Source: CAVWNR01 sp963756525 (GTDB lineage Bacteria; Actinomycetota; Actinomycetes; Mycobacteriales; Jatrophihabitantaceae). Taken from it: a DNA stretch of 64,000 nt. The position numbers were made by a program, and so were the translations under genes. Positions within the stretch are counted from its first letter, which is position 1, and each line of letters starts with the position of its first letter. The notes beneath the pieces were generated by a model. It did not search any database, was not told the DNA's origin, and worked only from the letters and a program-made list of their open reading frames with translations. This document shows, piece by piece, positions 26,354 to 36,200 of this stretch. The stretch spans positions 650,036-714,035 of the forward strand of contig CAVWNR010000003.1 in the NCBI GenBank assembly GCA_963756525.1, read 5' to 3'.

Positions 26354-27583
26354 ATGGGGTCTACGGTGTCGGGCCTGGCTGATGCCGTGCTCGGCGTAGC
26401 GGAGGGCGTGGGTTTGTCGAGTTACACGGTCGCTCGCTACGGCAAGTGCTGCGGGGCGGTCGTGGAGTTCTACGACCGGCGAGGCGTCGACGTGTTGTCG
26501 GTCAGGGTGGTCGATGAGTTCATCGCGTGCCAGGTCGAGCGTGCGCGTCGCGGTGAGATCGGACGGAACAGGCGGAAGGCTCTGGTGCGGTCGGCTCGCA
26601 TGATGCTGGAGTTCCAGAGAACCGGCGCGGTCGCCTGGCGGGTGATGAGCCCGGGCCTTGACCTGAGCGACAGGTCCCGGGAAGTCCTGGAGCAGTTCGC
26701 CGCCCAGGCTGGCCGGGACGTGGCCCCGGGATCGGTGAGGCTGCTGGTCGGCGAGATTCGCCATTTCCTGGCCTATCTCGACCGGATCGGACGGTGCGTT
26801 CTCGGCGCGGTCACGGTGGACGACGTGCGGGGGTTCCTGGTCGAGATGGCGCCCAGGCGGCCTGCGGGCATGGGCAACGTGGTGTGGTCGCTGAAGAGGT
26901 TCTTCGCCTTCCTCAACGTCGCTGGGCTGAGCGACGTCCGCGTCGATGGCCTGCTCGCGCGTGTTGCGCCGCGGCGGGTGCGGGCGCTGCCGTGCTTCAC
27001 CCGTGAGGAGACCGACCGTCTGCTTGTGGGGATGGAGACCGAGACTGCCTGCGGGAAGAGGGACTACGCGATGGTTGTGCTGGCGGTTACGACCGGGCTG
27101 CGCTGCTGCGACATTGTCGCCCTGCGTCTGGACGCGATCGACTGGCGTCGTGACGAGATCCGGTTGGTCCAGGCCAAGACCTTCGAGCCGCTGGTGCTGC
27201 CGCTGCCAGCGCTGGCAGGCAACGCTGTGGCTGAGTGGCTCTTGCGCGGCCGGCCCGATTGTGAAGCCCCGGAGGTGTTCGTCCGGCTCCAGGCGCCGTT
27301 CGTGAAGCTGGGGAAATCGACGGGGTCGACCCTCATGCGCCGCCGCCTGACCCGGGCCGGTATCGAGCACGTGGCCGGCGACGGCAAGTCGTTCCATGCC
27401 CTGCGGCGCACCGCGGGGACAAGGCTCATTGAGTCGGGGGCCGGGCTGCCTCTGGCCGCGCAGATCCTGGGCCATGCCCGCATCGATTCCTCCCGCCGCT
27501 ACGTCGCTTTGGCCAGCGAGCAGCTTCGCGAGTGCTGCCTGCCGTTGGGAGAGTTCGCTTGCGTCAAGGAGGGGCTGCGGTGA
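26354..27583 (+). CDS. ritA: tyrosine recombinase RitA-like
   Basis: 409 residues from ATG 26354 with aaaggaca upstream. An N-terminal SAM-like core-binding domain spans roughly residues 20-210. The catalytic domain has the first Arg in VTTGLRCCDIVALRLDAIDW, HxxR in KSFHALRRTAGTRLIESGAG, and the third box with the Tyr nucleophile in ILGHARIDSSRRYVALASEQ. All catalytic residues are present. First gene of the trio; its stop overlaps the next start. Cuts and joins DNA at the element ends through a 3'-phosphotyrosine intermediate. Confidence 0.88.
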   Translation: MGSTVSGLADAVLGVAEGVGLSSYTVARYGKCCGAVVEFYDRRGVDVLSVRVVDEFIACQVERARRGEIGRNRRKALVRSARMMLEFQRTGAVAWRVMSPGLDLSDRSREVLEQFAAQAGRDVAPGSVRLLVGEIRHFLAYLDRIGRCVLGAVTVDDVRGFLVEMAPRRPAGMGNVVWSLKRFFAFLNVAGLSDVRVDGLLARVAPRRVRALPCFTREETDRLLVGMETETACGKRDYAMVVLAVTTGLRCCDIVALRLDAIDWRRDEIRLVQAKTFEPLVLPLPALAGNAVAEWLLRGRPDCEAPEVFVRLQAPFVKLGKSTGSTLMRRRLTRAGIEHVAGDGKSFHALRRTAGTRLIESGAGLPLAAQILGHARIDSSRRYVALASEQLRECCLPLGEFACVKEGLR

Positions 27584-28515
27584 GCACGTTCACCAGCAAT
27601 TTCGCGCCCCACATCGAGGCGATGCTCGAGTGGCGAACCTCTCTGGGGCACAGCCTGCGTGACATGAGGAACGCGATGATGGGTTTCGACAGGTTCTGCT
27701 CCTCGCGTTACCCCGGCGAAACGGTTCTGACCCGGGAGCTGGTGACCGCGTGGTGCCGGGACACGGCGACGGGCACGTGGGGCGCCTACCGGAGCCGCGC
27801 GGTCCGTGAGTTCGGTAAGTACCTGCAGCTGGTCGGCGTGGACGGGTTCATCGTGCCCTCCGCGTGGATTTCCAGGCCGACCCGCGGCCTGCCGCACATA
27901 TTCACCGATGACGAGCTGACTGCCTTCTTCCGGGCGGCCGACTCCCTCGACACCGAGTACTGCAGCCCGTTCCGCGAGTACACGATCCCGGTCATCTTCC
28001 GGCTGATTCTCAGCGCGGGACTGCGCCCGCCCGAAGCCCGCCGCCTGCACCGCCGCAACGTTGACGCCGACAACGCGATGGTGCTGATCGAACGCTCAAA
28101 GCGGAACAAGGACCGCAGGGTTCCCGTTAGCGCGGACCTCGCCGGGCTGCTTGCCCGCTTCGATCGGCTGGCCGATCTACGGCGCCCGGACCGTGAGTGG
28201 TTCTTTGAGGACCAGCACGGCCATCAGTATTCCCCGGCCTGGCTCATCGCCAACTACCACCGCTGCTGCGAGCGCGCGGGCGGGATCGCACCTTGCTCAA
28301 CCCCGTATTCGCTGCGGCACAATTACGCCTCTCGCACCCTGATGCGGTGGGTCGAAGAAGGCAAGGACATTGAGGCCTGGCTGCCCTATCTGGCTGCCTA
28401 CATGGGGCACCAGAAGTACTCCTCGACGGCCTGGTACGTCCATCTGCGGCCCGAGCGGCTCGCGGCGACCGGCTTAACCCGCGCGGCCGGCATCATCCCG
28501 GCGGTGACGTCATGA
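27580..28515 (+). CDS. ritB: tyrosine recombinase RitB-like
   Basis: 311 residues from GTG 27580, chosen for the GTGA overlap and aaggagggg upstream. An N-terminal domain (FTSNFAPHIEAMLEWRTSLG) is followed by the catalytic domain with Arg in ILSAGLRPPEARRLHRRNVD and Lys in ERSKRNKDRRVPV. The second box reads TPYSLRHNYASRTLMRW, with Tyr where the first His of HxLRH is usual. The last box is LAAYMGHQKYSSTAWYVHL with the Tyr nucleophile. It may act mainly as a partner subunit if the His change matters. Confidence 0.86.
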   Translation: MSTFTSNFAPHIEAMLEWRTSLGHSLRDMRNAMMGFDRFCSSRYPGETVLTRELVTAWCRDTATGTWGAYRSRAVREFGKYLQLVGVDGFIVPSAWISRPTRGLPHIFTDDELTAFFRAADSLDTEYCSPFREYTIPVIFRLILSAGLRPPEARRLHRRNVDADNAMVLIERSKRNKDRRVPVSADLAGLLARFDRLADLRRPDREWFFEDQHGHQYSPAWLIANYHRCCERAGGIAPCSTPYSLRHNYASRTLMRWVEEGKDIEAWLPYLAAYMGHQKYSSTAWYVHLRPERLAATGLTRAAGIIPAVTS

Positions 28516-29551
28516 AGACTCACCGAGACGTTGCGGACGGCTTCTACCGGCACCTTCGCGAATGGTTCACCGCGTTTCTGCCCCGCCAGCGCGGCGCAGC
28601 CCAGAACACGATCACCTCGTGCCGTCAGACCTGGACCTGCTTTTGGGCTATGTCGCTGAACATCACCGCGTCGCAGTCGAGAAGGTCACCTTCACGATCC
28701 TCGACCGGGCCACCGTCACCGGGTTCCTAGACCACATGCGGGCCAGCAAGTCGTGGACGGCCTCGACCTACAACCAGCGCCTGGCATGCATCCGCTCGTT
28801 CTTCACCTACGCGGCAGCCGCCGAACCGACGCTCGCGATCTACCTGGCCGATCTCGCCGCCATCCCGCGGCTCAAAGGCCCCACCGCAGCACCCGTGAAA
28901 TACATGAGCACAACCGCCGTCACGGCGCTGCTCGCCGCCCCGGACCCGAGCACCCGGACCGGGCTGCGTGATCAGTTCTTCATGATCCTCATGTATGACC
29001 TCGCTGCCCGCGACGCCGAGATGCTCGCCATGAACCTCGCCGACATCGACACCAGACGGCTCACCGTGGACCTGCTCGGCAAAGGCTCCAAACCAAGACG
29101 TCTGCCCATCACCAGCGAGACCGCCCAGCACTTCGGACGCTACGCCGCCATTTTCCACCCCAGCCTGGAACCGGCGACCCCGATGTTCCACAGCGTGCGA
29201 AATCATCGTCCGACACGGATGTCCGACGACAACGTCGCCAGGTTCATCCGCCAGCACGCCGCTACCGCCAAAGCCAGATGTCACGAAGTTCCGGCCCGGG
29301 TCCACCCACATATGCTCAGGCACTCACGGGCGATGCACCTCTACCAGGGTGGCATGCCGCTGGCCCTGCTCACCGAATGGCTCGGTCACGCCGACCCCGA
29401 GACCACGCTCATCTACGCAAACGCCGACACCGAGATGAAGCGCCACGCTCTGGAAAAGGCAAACAGCGCAACAACTCGTAGCCCGTTCCCGCCTCCGCTA
29501 TGGCACGACCGCGAGGACATCATCCAGCGCCTGTGCGGACTCAAGCAGTGA
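28512..29551 (+). pseudogene. ritC: tyrosine recombinase RitC-like, one-base frameshift near the N-terminus
   Basis: ATG 28512 overlaps the ritB stop and reads MKTHRDVADGFYRHLREWFT then FLPRQRGAAQNTITSCRQTW. At about 28633 one G appears missing; the next frame continues as DLDLLLGYVAEHHRVAVEKV through to 29551. The catalytic domain is complete: Arg in YDLAARDAEMLAMNLADID, HPHMLRHSRAMHLYQGGMPL, and LTEWLGHADPETTLIYANAD. Intact it would be about 345 residues. If the shift is real the element has lost its third recombinase. Confidence 0.82.
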
Positions 29552-29558
29552 CACCAGA

Positions 29559-29663
29559 TTATTCCGACAGGCGACACCTACCCGAGTTCGTTACCCCAGC
29601 CCTGCAGGCCGATCACACGCTCGAAGGAGCCGGCATCGGAATAACCCGCGAATCGGAGTAATA
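29559..29663 (-). repeat. RIT element right 105-bp inverted repeat
   Basis: Inverted copy of 26136-26240 with one mismatch, starting eight bases after the ritC stop. Confidence 0.92.
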
Positions 29664-29667
29664 CCAA

Positions 29668-29687
29668 TTATTCCGAGATCGGAATAA
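29668..29687. repeat. 20-bp palindrome at the right RIT end
   Basis: TTATTCCGA-GA-TCGGAATAA, a perfect 9-2-9 palindrome at the right junction, built from the same motif found inside both inverted repeats. It is absent from the left junction and may be a recombinase-binding core. Confidence 0.7.
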
Positions 29688-29693
29688 CCGCTA
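29687..29693 (+). repeat. 7-bp target duplication, right of the RIT element
   Basis: ACCGCTA, second copy of 26131-26137. Confidence 0.8.
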
Positions 29694-29910
29694 CCTCGCC
29701 GCCGCCCACACCTGGGCCGCCGCCGAACCCGCCGCCACGGACCGCATCGGCGCCGACGCGACGATTGTCGAGACCGCCGCCGCGCCACCCGGCCCGGACC
29801 CGACCGCCGGCGAGATCCGCGCCTGGGCCCGCACCGCCGGAATGCCAGTTCCCGACCGCGGCCGGCTCCGACCCGAGATCTGGCAGGCCTGGCGCGACGC
29901 CCACCCCTAG
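29694..29910 (+). pseudogene. ERCC4-Lsr2-type nuclease, C-terminal part
   Basis: Continues the gene split at 26137: LAAAHTWAAAEPAATDRIGA, DATIVETAAAPPG, then the Lsr2-like tail TAGEIRAWARTAGMPVPDRG and RLRPEIWQAWRDAHP with stop at 29908-29910. The EIRAWAR...DRGR...I pattern is the Lsr2 C-terminal DNA-binding helix pair, which reads AT-rich minor grooves. Without the N-terminal half it has no start of its own. Confidence 0.85.
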
Positions 29911-30198
29911 CCATCGACCTCACCCTGATCGACTGATCATTGATCGCGGCGGATCCGCGAACTTTGACAAGCGACAGATCGGGCGCGATCGGGGTGGCGT
30001 TCAAGATCGTCGGATGAGCGCGACCACGCCGATGACAGCGCAATTGATGGGTCTTACTTATGGACAGATCCGCGCGGTTGTCCCTGCGGCGGGGTGTGCT
30101 GCCGGCGCGCGAGCATGTTGCTGACGGGGACGGCCTCGCCGAGCGGCGAGTGTCGCATGGCTATGCACCCGCGACCAAGACATACGACGCACCGCCGT

Positions 30199-30478
30199 GT
30201 GACTCAGAGCGGCCAGGGTGCGATCCCGTTCATGGACCTCGGCGGGAAGTACCTGATCACCGTCGCGTCCTAGGACCCGCAGCTGCTGCAGGGCAAAAGG
30301 CATCAGCAGATCGCCGACGAGCTGGCCGACCCGAACTCGCCGATCGCCACGGCCGTCCTCGGCACGGCGAATGTGATCACCGCCGCGGTGTGCCAGACAA
30401 CCAACGGCGCACCCCGCGTCGGTGTGCCAGGCGGCGGGGGTGAAGGCCGGTGTCGCCAAGCTGCATGCTGCGGGCTGA
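30199..30478 (+). pseudogene. DUF929-family protein, C-terminal fragment with nonsense and frameshift
   Basis: Reads VTQSGQGAIPFMDLGGKYLI then an in-frame TAG where a Tyr codon is expected (ITVAS-stop-DPQLLQGKRHQQIADE), LADPNSPIATAVLGTANVIT and AAVCQTTNGAP. One extra C near 30415 shifts the frame, after which SVCQAAGVKAGVAKLHAAG ends at 30476-30478. DUF929 proteins have a thioredoxin-like fold and are membrane-anchored. Only about the last 90 of ~250 residues remain. Confidence 0.75.
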
Positions 30479-30589
30479 GCGCGGCGGCAGACCGCGCCCG
30501 GTGCGCGGCCGATCACCCGCGCGAGCGTCGCCGACGCCGATGCCGGCGGTGGCCTCGCGCGGGCCGCGCGTTGGGAGCTGAAGACGTGG

Positions 30590-30622
30590 TACTGCCCGGA
30601 CGGTGTTGCCGTCCGGGCAGTA
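30590..30622 (-). terminator. hairpin terminator of the aerolysin-like gene
   Basis: A perfect 14-bp stem (30590-30603 with 30609-30622, TACTGCCCGGACGG arm) closes a 5-base loop, 18 bases after the stop of the minus-strand gene. No U-tract, as is common in actinomycetes. Confidence 0.75.
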
Positions 30623-30640
30623 GCGGGGATGCGCTGGGGA

Positions 30641-31903
30641 TTAGTGTGCAGTCGCGGCCGGCCCGGTGTGGGGCCGGCTGCTCGAGGCGGTGGTCGGCGG
30701 CGTGGCCGGCTGGTCGTCGGTCGCCGGTTGGCCGGCGGAGCCGGGCGTCGCGTTGGTGCTGCTGGCCTGCTGCGGGACCGCGTTGACCGCGACGACGTGC
30801 TGCACGTGGTTGCTGGGTCCGCCGCCGCAGATGTTGGTGATCTGGTCGGGCGTCATGGGCACCTCGTGCGCGACGTAGCTGAAGTTCAGCGCGGGGTTGT
30901 TGGACGGGGTGCGGCCGGGCTCGGAGAAGGTCACGTTCGCGAAGTTGATCGCGACCGGGCTGTTGCCCTGCATGGTGACCGTGCCGGTGACCGTCTCGGT
31001 GGACGGGATCGCCGAGAGCCAGCCCACCCATTCCGGCTTGATGTTATCGGTCTCGGTGTGGGTGTCGGTGGTGGTGTCGGTCCAGGCATGCCCGACGCTG
31101 AACGTCGCCGTGATGGAGGTGTTCACCGTGTCGAACAGCTTGATCTGCTGTTGCACCGCGATCGACGCGGAGATGTTGGTGGTTTCGGAGTGTGAGGACT
31201 GCCCACCCACCTGAATCGAAGCGTTGTCGGCGCCGCAGTTGTACAGCGCCGGACCGGCCTGGCTCTGCGGCCCGGGGCCAAAGCTGATCGGGTCGACGTC
31301 GGCCGGGTTGAAGCTGATCCAGCTCGGCTGGATCAGGGCGATGTCGGACAGGAAGTTGCCCATCGCGGCCGGGTCAGCGCCGGGCGCCTCCGCGTCGAAG
31401 CTCACCGGCTGGGTCTCGTCGGGATCGACGCCCCAGACCGAAATCTGGGTCGGCACGTCCTCGCCGGCGCGGACGTTCGGGGTGTGGATGACGCATCCCA
31501 CCCCGCCGGTCCCGTTGGCCGGGCAGGACGAGACGCCGAGCGGGTTGCCGGCGGTCGGCACCTGCAGTTGGAGCATGGGCATGGTGAAGCTGGAGATCTG
31601 GACGCTCTTGTCGAGGTGGTGCTCGATCAGCTGTTGCCGGGTGAGCAGCAGGCTCGCCCCGGGGTTGATGGTCGTGGACCAGCTACCGTCGAGCGGACTG
31701 ATGCCCTCCCGCCATGGCATGGCGTTGAAGAACACAACGTCGCCGGCGTGGCCTTTGGCGGCCGGAGTGACCGAGGTGGTGGCGGCGGGCTGCTGACCGC
31801 CGGGGGCGACGGACGGGGTCGCGGCCAGCGCGGTCCCGGCGCCGATGCCGCACAACGCGCCCGCGGCCAGTAGCACGCCAGCGGCTTTGGTGACGGTGCT
31901 CAT
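30641..31903 (-). CDS. secreted protein with aerolysin/ETX-MTX2-like region
   Basis: 420 residues from ATG at 31901-31903 with aaaggagag seven bases upstream. A signal peptide is clear: MSTVTKAAGVLLAAGALCGI then GAGTALAATP. Residues about 226-315 are long Ser/Thr-rich alternating strands (SSHSETTNISASIAVQQQIK, FDTVNTSITATFSVGHAWTD, TTTDTHTETDNIKPE) leading to IPSTETVTGTVTM. This is the pattern of aerolysin-type pore-forming proteins, where two such strands make the transmembrane hairpin. The four cysteines may pair. The last 40 residues are a Pro/Thr/Ala-rich tail. Pore formation is inferred from pattern only. The gene has its own terminator. Confidence 0.6.
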   Translation of the reverse strand: MSTVTKAAGVLLAAGALCGIGAGTALAATPSVAPGGQQPAATTSVTPAAKGHAGDVVFFNAMPWREGISPLDGSWSTTINPGASLLLTRQQLIEHHLDKSVQISSFTMPMLQLQVPTAGNPLGVSSCPANGTGGVGCVIHTPNVRAGEDVPTQISVWGVDPDETQPVSFDAEAPGADPAAMGNFLSDIALIQPSWISFNPADVDPISFGPGPQSQAGPALYNCGADNASIQVGGQSSHSETTNISASIAVQQQIKLFDTVNTSITATFSVGHAWTDTTTDTHTETDNIKPEWVGWLSAIPSTETVTGTVTMQGNSPVAINFANVTFSEPGRTPSNNPALNFSYVAHEVPMTPDQITNICGGGPSNHVQHVVAVNAVPQQASSTNATPGSAGQPATDDQPATPPTTASSSRPHTGPAATAH

Positions 31904-32494
31904 GATGATGTCTCTCCTTTGAAGTTAGCTTGTATCCGGGCCTTTCCGGATAACCGCCTGAACCGTTTTCCGACACCTCGACCCTCCCGCTGCAGCCGTC
32001 TCAACACCGCCCGCCGGGCGGCCGGTTCACCGGACGATCCGTTGTCCCCCAATCAGCTGACGAGCGCTTGGGCCACAACCTGCTGTGCGCCTGCTGCAGA
32101 GGGTCGGACCGTCCGTCCCGAAAGCTCCTCAATGGCTGCTGGTCCGCTCGACGGCCGGGCCCGGTGTCCGTTACGACGGGCCGACGATCCGCCACCGGTC
32201 TGTCGCCCCAGCCAGCCATGGCAACAAGAATCTGTTGCAAAATGCGCTGCCATGTTCCCGCCACGACAAGATCTGGCTCCCCAAGCGTCAGTCGACAGCA
32301 GATGTCGTGGCCCGGATGATCGCTGCGGGCTATTTGCAACAGGCCCTCTAGATCGGCCGTGTCGCGAACGATCCGATCGAAGGCTGCCTCATCCCTGACG
32401 GGTGACCGCGCCCCTGCGACGTTCCTACTTCAGAAATGTGAGGACGTCCAAGACTCACGATCATGCCGCGATCCGGATCGGATCCGGGGCCTGG
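31904..32494. other. gap with a spaced inverted repeat
   Basis: About 590 bases with no supported gene. ctgttgcaaaat (near 32232) and atttgcaacag (near 32332) form an inverted repeat about 90 bases apart, possibly the ends of a small degraded element. Confidence 0.35.
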
Positions 32495-32962
32495 CTAGAG
32501 TTCCTGGACGTAACAGAGCATTCGGTAGTCCTTGCCCGCCTCGATGTTGGTGAAGCCGTGGCGCTCGTAGAACCGGCGGGTGGCCTCATCGATCTCGTCG
32601 ACGTTGATTTGCATCTCGGCGGCTCCCTTGGTGCGGACGGTGTCGATCGTCATCTTGAGGATCTGCGTGCCGATGCCTTGGTCGCGGAGCGCAGGCACGA
32701 CATACAACTCCTCGAGCTGTGCGAGCGATCCGTCGTAGTAGGGCGTCGGCCGCAGTGTGAGGAAGGCGAAGCCAACGTCTCGGTGGCCGTCGTCGGCCAG
32801 GACGACGGCAACGTCGTCCCGGGCCAGGAGTGTGCGGAACCGGTCCGCGAACTCAGGGGCGGTTGGGCCCGTGGTGTCGAACTCCTCGTTGAAGTCGCGC
32901 AGCAGTCGGCCAACGGTGTCGGCGTCGGCGACCTCGGCGAGCCGAACGGTGACAGCGACCAT
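32495..32962 (-). CDS. GNAT-family N-acetyltransferase
   Basis: 155 residues from ATG at 32960-32962 (MVAVTVRLAEVADADTVGRL); an ATG 12 bases upstream is possible. GNAT pattern: VAVVLADDGHRDVGFAFLTL (strand 4 region), LEELYVVPALRDQGIGTQIL with the acetyl-CoA loop Q/RxxGxG/A, and the late NVDEIDEATRRFYERHGFTN. It transfers acetyl from acetyl-CoA to an unknown amine. It stands between two large exported-protein genes and looks intact. Confidence 0.85.
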   Translation of the reverse strand: MVAVTVRLAEVADADTVGRLLRDFNEEFDTTGPTAPEFADRFRTLLARDDVAVVLADDGHRDVGFAFLTLRPTPYYDGSLAQLEELYVVPALRDQGIGTQILKMTIDTVRTKGAAEMQINVDEIDEATRRFYERHGFTNIEAGKDYRMLCYVQEL

Positions 32963-33215
32963 GCACCTGATCATGCCGCGCTGAGCCCGTCGTACGTCGC
33001 GGACCGCCGACGACGGCGCCCGTCATCCGCCCGCTCGGCGGCAAGAGCGGAAACGGGCGCGGCGTCCGCATCTTGGCCGTGAGCGCGGAGCGGCAGCCAG
33101 TCGTGCGATGAGTACGCGTCATCGAACGGTTACCGGAACGGCCCGGACGGCTAGTGACGCTTTATCTAGCGCGGGTGTTGGCTTGCCGCTGCGGCCTGGG
33201 TCCCGGGCGGGGCGG

Positions 33216-36200
33216 TCACGGCGGGGGAGTGGCGATGTTCGGGGGGCCAAACGCGAGGGACAGGAAGCCCCTACTGCCGCTGGTCGACCCGCACACTGTA
33301 TGCGACGGCGGGTTGTAGGTGTCCCGCCACCATTGGGGTGCGTACTGATATGCGCCGTAATATTCGATGTTGCCTTGGGTGTGTCCGGTGGCATAGGGCC
33401 CGTAGATGTAGTCGGTCAGTGATGCGGGCGGCATTTGTGCGGTGCGGTTCGCGCCGCTGCCCGCGACCCATTGGGAGAGGTTGAGATGGGCGAGTACCCA
33501 CGCTTGGTCGACTGTGCTGCCATCGCCGGCGATGCTGGTGAGGGCATGGAACTGGTTTTGCGGCGGCTCGGCCGCGAATGGATGATTGTTCTCGGGCGGA
33601 TAGCAGATCAGCGTGCCGACGTTGTCTGAGGAATGCTCGGTGTCGAAGTCGGGTGTGAGGTTGTAGCCGCCTTCCCACGGCACGGGCACCAGTGCCGAAT
33701 AGGCCGACGCCGTCGTGGTGGCTTGCAGCACGGCGATCGCCTGGGTGGTGGTCTCGGGTTCCCAGTCCCAGCTCGGATCGCTACCTATCGCGGTGCCGAC
33801 CGCGGCCAGCTTGCCGTAGTCGGTGAGCAGACTCGTTTGCATCATCGCAACCCAGGCCTGGTACGCGGTCGTCCGGTATGCCATCGCCTGAGCGAGCTGC
33901 GCGGCGGTGGTGACCACCTGGGCCTTGGCGCCACCGGTGCTGGCGGTCGGCTGCATAAGGTCGGTGGCCAGCGAGCCGGCGGCGCTGAGCAGCCCGAGCT
34001 CGGCCCCGCCGGGTAGGTCATCCGCGTAGAGGATGCTGGACCCGACCGACATCACGTCGGCCATAATGCTCAGCCACCCCATGTTGACGGTGCTGGAGCC
34101 CGACGCTGGCACGCTGTTCAGCACCTGCATGGTGACCTGCTGCACGTCGAAGTACGGATTCCCCCCCTGCTGCAGGAAGGGCTTGATCAGGTTGGTAGCA
34201 AAGCGGTAGATCCTCGGCACCCAGACGAACTCGCGCTGCAGCTCAGCTTTCACGGCATCGAAGTCCGGCCCGCAGAACGGCTGACCGGTACAGCCCAGAC
34301 CGTCCAGCAGCTCCAGCTCCGAGGTCCAGTCGAGGTTGGTGTTGGTGTAGGCCGAGCGCACGTCGGGGTAGCCACTGAGCTGGATCCCGTTCGCGATGTA
34401 GGGCAGGGCGGGATTTCCCTGGTAGGGCCAGGGCTGGGCCGGCTGGTAGATGATCCGGAGCAGGTCGGTGTTCGTGGCCCCGACCGGACTACCGCCCAAC
34501 GGCGCGTAGAGCCCGTCACGATCACGCTCGAGCGCGCCGGAGACCTGCCCGCTCTGGTAGAGCTGCTGTGGATCATTCGGCACCGCGAGTATCGCGGTCG
34601 AGGACTCCAGCGCCGACGGGTTGCGCCACGGCAGGTTGGTGGCCGCGCCGACCAGCGCGTACTTGTGGCCGGTCAGGATGCCGGGCAGCAGGTCCGGGGT
34701 GCCGCCCAGCTCGTCGAGGTATTGCAGCAGCGCGGTGGTGGCGGTGCCGGTGACGCGCCCATTGCCGACGCTTTGCAGGATGACCAGCCGCTGGTCGTCC
34801 ATCCCGGGGGAGGGAAGGAAATGACCGACTGTGGACGGCCCCGGGGTGGTGAGCGCCGAGGCCAGGTCCGTCGTGGTGGTCACGGTCTGGTTGAGGATCG
34901 GCGCGAGCGTTGTGCGGTCGAGGGTCACCACGTGCAGCCCGTTCGCGCCCGGGGCGTGGTAGTAGGAGGTGACGGTGAATCCGACCCCGCTCGCCGACGC
35001 GCTCGCAGGTTGGCTGATCGTCAACCTTGAGGTGCCGCCGCCCGTGAGAATGACCGCGCCTGGCACGCCGGGGCCTTCGATCGTTGATGGGGCGGAAGTG
35101 GCGACGGGAGGGCTCACGTCGGTGATCGTGCTGCTGCCCGCCGTGACGGATCCGGTAACGGTCGAGGCGACGGTCACCGCGCAGCTGTCGTCGCCAGTGT
35201 TGAGGCAGGTGTTGACCGATGCGTACTGGTCGGGTCCGCCGTTGATCACCGTGTAGGCATTGTTGGTCGTACCGGTCGGGACGCCCTTGGTGAGGTAGCC
35301 GCTGATCCGCCCGGACGCATTGCCGGCCTGTGCGGACGTCGCCCGCCAGGCCTGGCCCGCCGCCATGCCGGGCACGCCGATGACGCTAAACGAGCCCCCG
35401 TCCATAGCAGCCTTCTGCCAGCTCACCCAGTTGCCGGTATTCGGGGTGGAGACACATCCGGTGGTCGCTCCCGACCAACAGCCCGCCTTGGGGAACGTCC
35501 ACTTGGCCGGGAGGGTCCCGCCGACCTTGCGCAGCGCGGTGTCGAGGTTCGCAAAAGTAGCCGGGAAAATCGGCACCGTCGTGGGTGGGTGCGTGATAAT
35601 AACCAGATCGTTGCTGTTGAGCGTCTGCAGGAATTGCGTTAGGGAGTTCCAATAGTTGGGGGCCGGGCCCACGTCGAAGCCACGCTCGTCCACAAAGCCG
35701 AGAGTGAACTGGTTAAGGGCCAGGACCTGGATCGGTGCCGGACCCGGCGGCTGGAACAGAGGCGGGTCCCCGTAAAAAATGTCCCCGACCTGGATCCCGG
35801 GGAACGCGCCGTTGTATTTGATCGTGTCCAGAGGCACCAGTACCTCGCCAGGCGTCGCCGACACGGTGAGCAGGTCATAGCCTGCCTGCGGGCCGCTGCC
35901 CACCGCCAAGCCGACCTGGTAGGTGCCGGGCACGTCGAGCCGCAGACTGACCCGGGCGCCCTGGGTGCTGCCCAGCCGGGCGTGGCTCAGCACCGGCCGG
36001 CGCAGCAGCACCCAGCGGACACCCCGCGCCTGGCGTGCGCCGGGCACGATCAGCGACCGGGCCGCGTCCAGCACCACGCTGCCGCCCACCGCCGCCGAGC
36101 CGGTAAGCCTTGCCACCGCGACGTCGCGGCGCGGATCGAGCCGGAACATCCGCGACCAGTCATCGACCCGGCCATCTATCATGATCACCCGCGCCCGCAG

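Larger units (their letters stand above)
26138..29686 (+). mobile_element. RIT (Recombinase-in-Trio) element inserted in an ERCC4-Lsr2 gene
   Basis: A 3,549-bp element holding three same-strand tyrosine recombinase genes that overlap at GTGA (27580) and ATGA (28512), between 105-bp near-perfect inverted repeats, with a 7-bp direct duplication ACCGCTA outside. This architecture defines RIT elements. Deleting the element and one target copy joins ...TAC CGC TA|C CTC GCC... and yields EEYTYRYLAAAHTWAAAEPA in frame, as expected for intact ERCC4-Lsr2 proteins. The right end has 23 extra bases beyond the inverted repeat, including a 20-bp palindrome. Confidence 0.9.
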
